A stretch of 64,000 nt of DNA from Dermatophilaceae bacterium Sec6.4. GTDB taxonomy: Bacteria; Actinomycetota; Actinomycetes; Actinomycetales; Dermatophilaceae. A program made the position numbers and the translations under genes. The notes beneath the pieces were generated by a model. That model was not told where the DNA came from. It worked only from the letters and a program-made list of their open reading frames with translations, and did no database searches. Shown piece by piece: positions 62,823 to 64,000 of the stretch. Numbering within the stretch: the first letter of the stretch is position 1; the number at the start of each line of letters is the position of its first letter. The stretch is taken from positions 1,922,001-1,986,000 of the forward strand of contig CP144172.1 in assembly GCA_039636865.1 (NCBI GenBank). Direction: 5' to 3'.

Positions 62823-64000
62823 ATGACAGACCCAGCAACGCCTACCCCTGAGGATCGGCGTCGGGTCAGTGCCGTGCGCGCGGATCACGCGTGGGCGCTC
62901 GATCCGCGCGTCGTGCTGCGTGTCGTCCCGAGAGATGGCGTCTACGTACTTCGCGGTGAGGACACTGTGCTGCTGCGCGGTGCTGCGTACGAGGCCGTCG
63001 CGCCGCTCATCAATGGTCGACGGACGTCGGATGATGTGGTGGATGCATTGGACGGAACACTTCCCGCTGCACAGGTGTACTTCGCGATCCAGCGGATGCA
63101 ACAACGGGGGATTCTTGTTCCGACTGCGACGCAGGAGAAGCTTGTCGAGCGGGCCTGGTGGCTCGAGCTGGGTGCGGACCCGGGTGCAGCCGTCGATGCG
63201 ATGCGCAGCACTGTGCAGATCTGTGCGACCGAGGGGGTTGACCCCGAAACTGTCGACGCCGCGGCGAGCTGCCTGGAAGCGGCGGGCGTCCAGGTGCTGA
63301 CCTCCAGGCACCTGCCGACACTTGAGTTGGAGTCTCCGGATATTTTGCTGGTATTCGCGGGCGACTACACCGACACCGACCTTGCAGCAGTCAATCGAGT
63401 CTGCCTGGCAGCCCATGTCACCTGGTTCCTGGTATGGCCCGGTGCGCGCCGGCTCTGGCTCGGGCCCCTGTTCAGGGATGGTGACTCGCCGTGCTGGGAA
63501 TGTCTCATGGCGCGCAGGCACTCGCATCGACGCGTCGCGTCGTTTCTTTCATCGCTTCCAGGCGGCGATCCGATCGTGATGCCGACAGTCACGACTCCGG
63601 CAGCAGTTCAGTTGACCGCCCGGATCGCCGCGATGGAAGTCGTGAAGATCCTTGGTGGGTTGAGCAGGCCCACCGTCGAGGGTGCGCCAGGAGACTCTGC
63701 GGTGCTGACGGAACTGGACATTGTGGACTGGAGCGCGACGCAGCACGTCCTGGTCCGTCGACCGCAGTGCGGCGCCTGCGGAGATCCCACACCACGCCCG
63801 ACGACCCCGATCAGACCGACAGCCGAACCGGTACATGACGGCAGAGAAGGGGATTTCCGGACCGTTACGGCGGACGAGACCTTCCGTCGGTACCGACACC
63901 ATGTCAGTGCGATCACGGGAGTGGCCAGCATGCTCGAACCGGTGCGCACGCCGGATCCAGGGATGCATGTCTGGCACTCTGGCGCTAACCTCGGTCTGCC
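62823..64000 (+). CDS. TOMM cyclodehydratase, E1-like and YcaO fusion (3' end beyond window)
   Basis: The reading frame runs to the window edge without a stop (about 392 codons seen). The N-terminal part (DHAWALDPRVVLRVVPRDGV) is a leader-recognition domain. The next part is an E1/ThiF-like scaffold with C224xxC227 (SPCWECLMARR) and C316xxC319 (QCGACGDP), a four-Cys zinc site. After residue 350, VTADETFRRYRHHVSAITGV begins a YcaO domain. YcaO enzymes use ATP to turn Cys/Ser/Thr into azolines. It likely modifies the NHLP core at 56777. The start is 52 bases after the transporter stop. Confidence 0.85.
   Translation, partial: MTDPATPTPEDRRRVSAVRADHAWALDPRVVLRVVPRDGVYVLRGEDTVLLRGAAYEAVAPLINGRRTSDDVVDALDGTLPAAQVYFAIQRMQQRGILVPTATQEKLVERAWWLELGADPGAAVDAMRSTVQICATEGVDPETVDAAASCLEAAGVQVLTSRHLPTLELESPDILLVFAGDYTDTDLAAVNRVCLAAHVTWFLVWPGARRLWLGPLFRDGDSPCWECLMARRHSHRRVASFLSSLPGGDPIVMPTVTTPAAVQLTARIAAMEVVKILGGLSRPTVEGAPGDSAVLTELDIVDWSATQHVLVRRPQCGACGDPTPRPTTPIRPTAEPVHDGREGDFRTVTADETFRRYRHHVSAITGVASMLEPVRTPDPGMHVWHSGANLGL

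Overview
The window is high-G+C DNA of actinobacterial character. Supporting features are GTG starts, 4-base start/stop overlaps, leaderless-looking promoters, a Tat-type multicopper oxidase, an MMPL exporter, ANTAR regulators and a CsoR/CstR-family repressor. The species cannot be fixed from the sequence; a Micrococcales-like actinomycete is a reasonable guess.

The window falls into two parts. From 1 to about 48,000 is an accessory stress and detoxification island. Its right end appears to be marked by an intact tyrosine integrase (46746-47855) followed by a 23-base remnant of a tRNA 3' end, most like tRNA-Val (48007-48029), and a terminator. The island holds toxin-antitoxin pairs, small stress proteins (CsbD, DUF1508, DUF4177, PRC-barrel), an aquaporin, NhaA, and a copper/envelope block (multicopper oxidase, two SHOCT proteins, a two-component system, MMPL). 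It also holds a sulfide/persulfide block (TauE exporter, Cys-rich protein, MBL-double-rhodanese, DUF302, CstR-like repressor with three operators), a mycothiol-type deacetylase, a universal stress protein, a G6PDH variant, a DsbA-like protein, a BaeRF protein, and GAF-ANTAR/ANTAR sensor modules. The island is strongly self-duplicated: ANTAR module, GNAT, DUF7010, and three unnamed small-protein families. It is also littered with relics of MscS, CDF, GH15, resolvase, tyrosine recombinase, DUF664, IS21 and two GAF-ANTAR copies.

Insertion sequences present are two essentially identical 1,543-bp IS256-family copies (8151-9693 with an 8-bp target duplication; 49152-50694 without one) and one IS3-family element (30281-31629, 3-bp target duplication).

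From about 50,700 to the right edge lies a ribosomal-peptide (RiPP) locus. It has a short precursor-like peptide ending its leader in a VAGAG motif, plus a frameshifted duplicate of it. A 1,351-residue glycine-rich, membrane-anchored surface protein follows. Then comes a compact operon: an NHLP (nitrile-hydratase-like leader) precursor with a 14-residue core, an HlyD-like adaptor, a C39 peptidase-ABC transporter, a second NHLM-type ABC transporter, and the start of an azoline-forming (TOMM) cyclodehydratase fused to YcaO that runs off the window. The likely pathway is heterocyclisation of Cys/Ser/Thr in the core, cleavage after Gly-Gly by the C39 domain, and export. The small VAGAG peptides and the giant surface protein are the least explained parts of the window.
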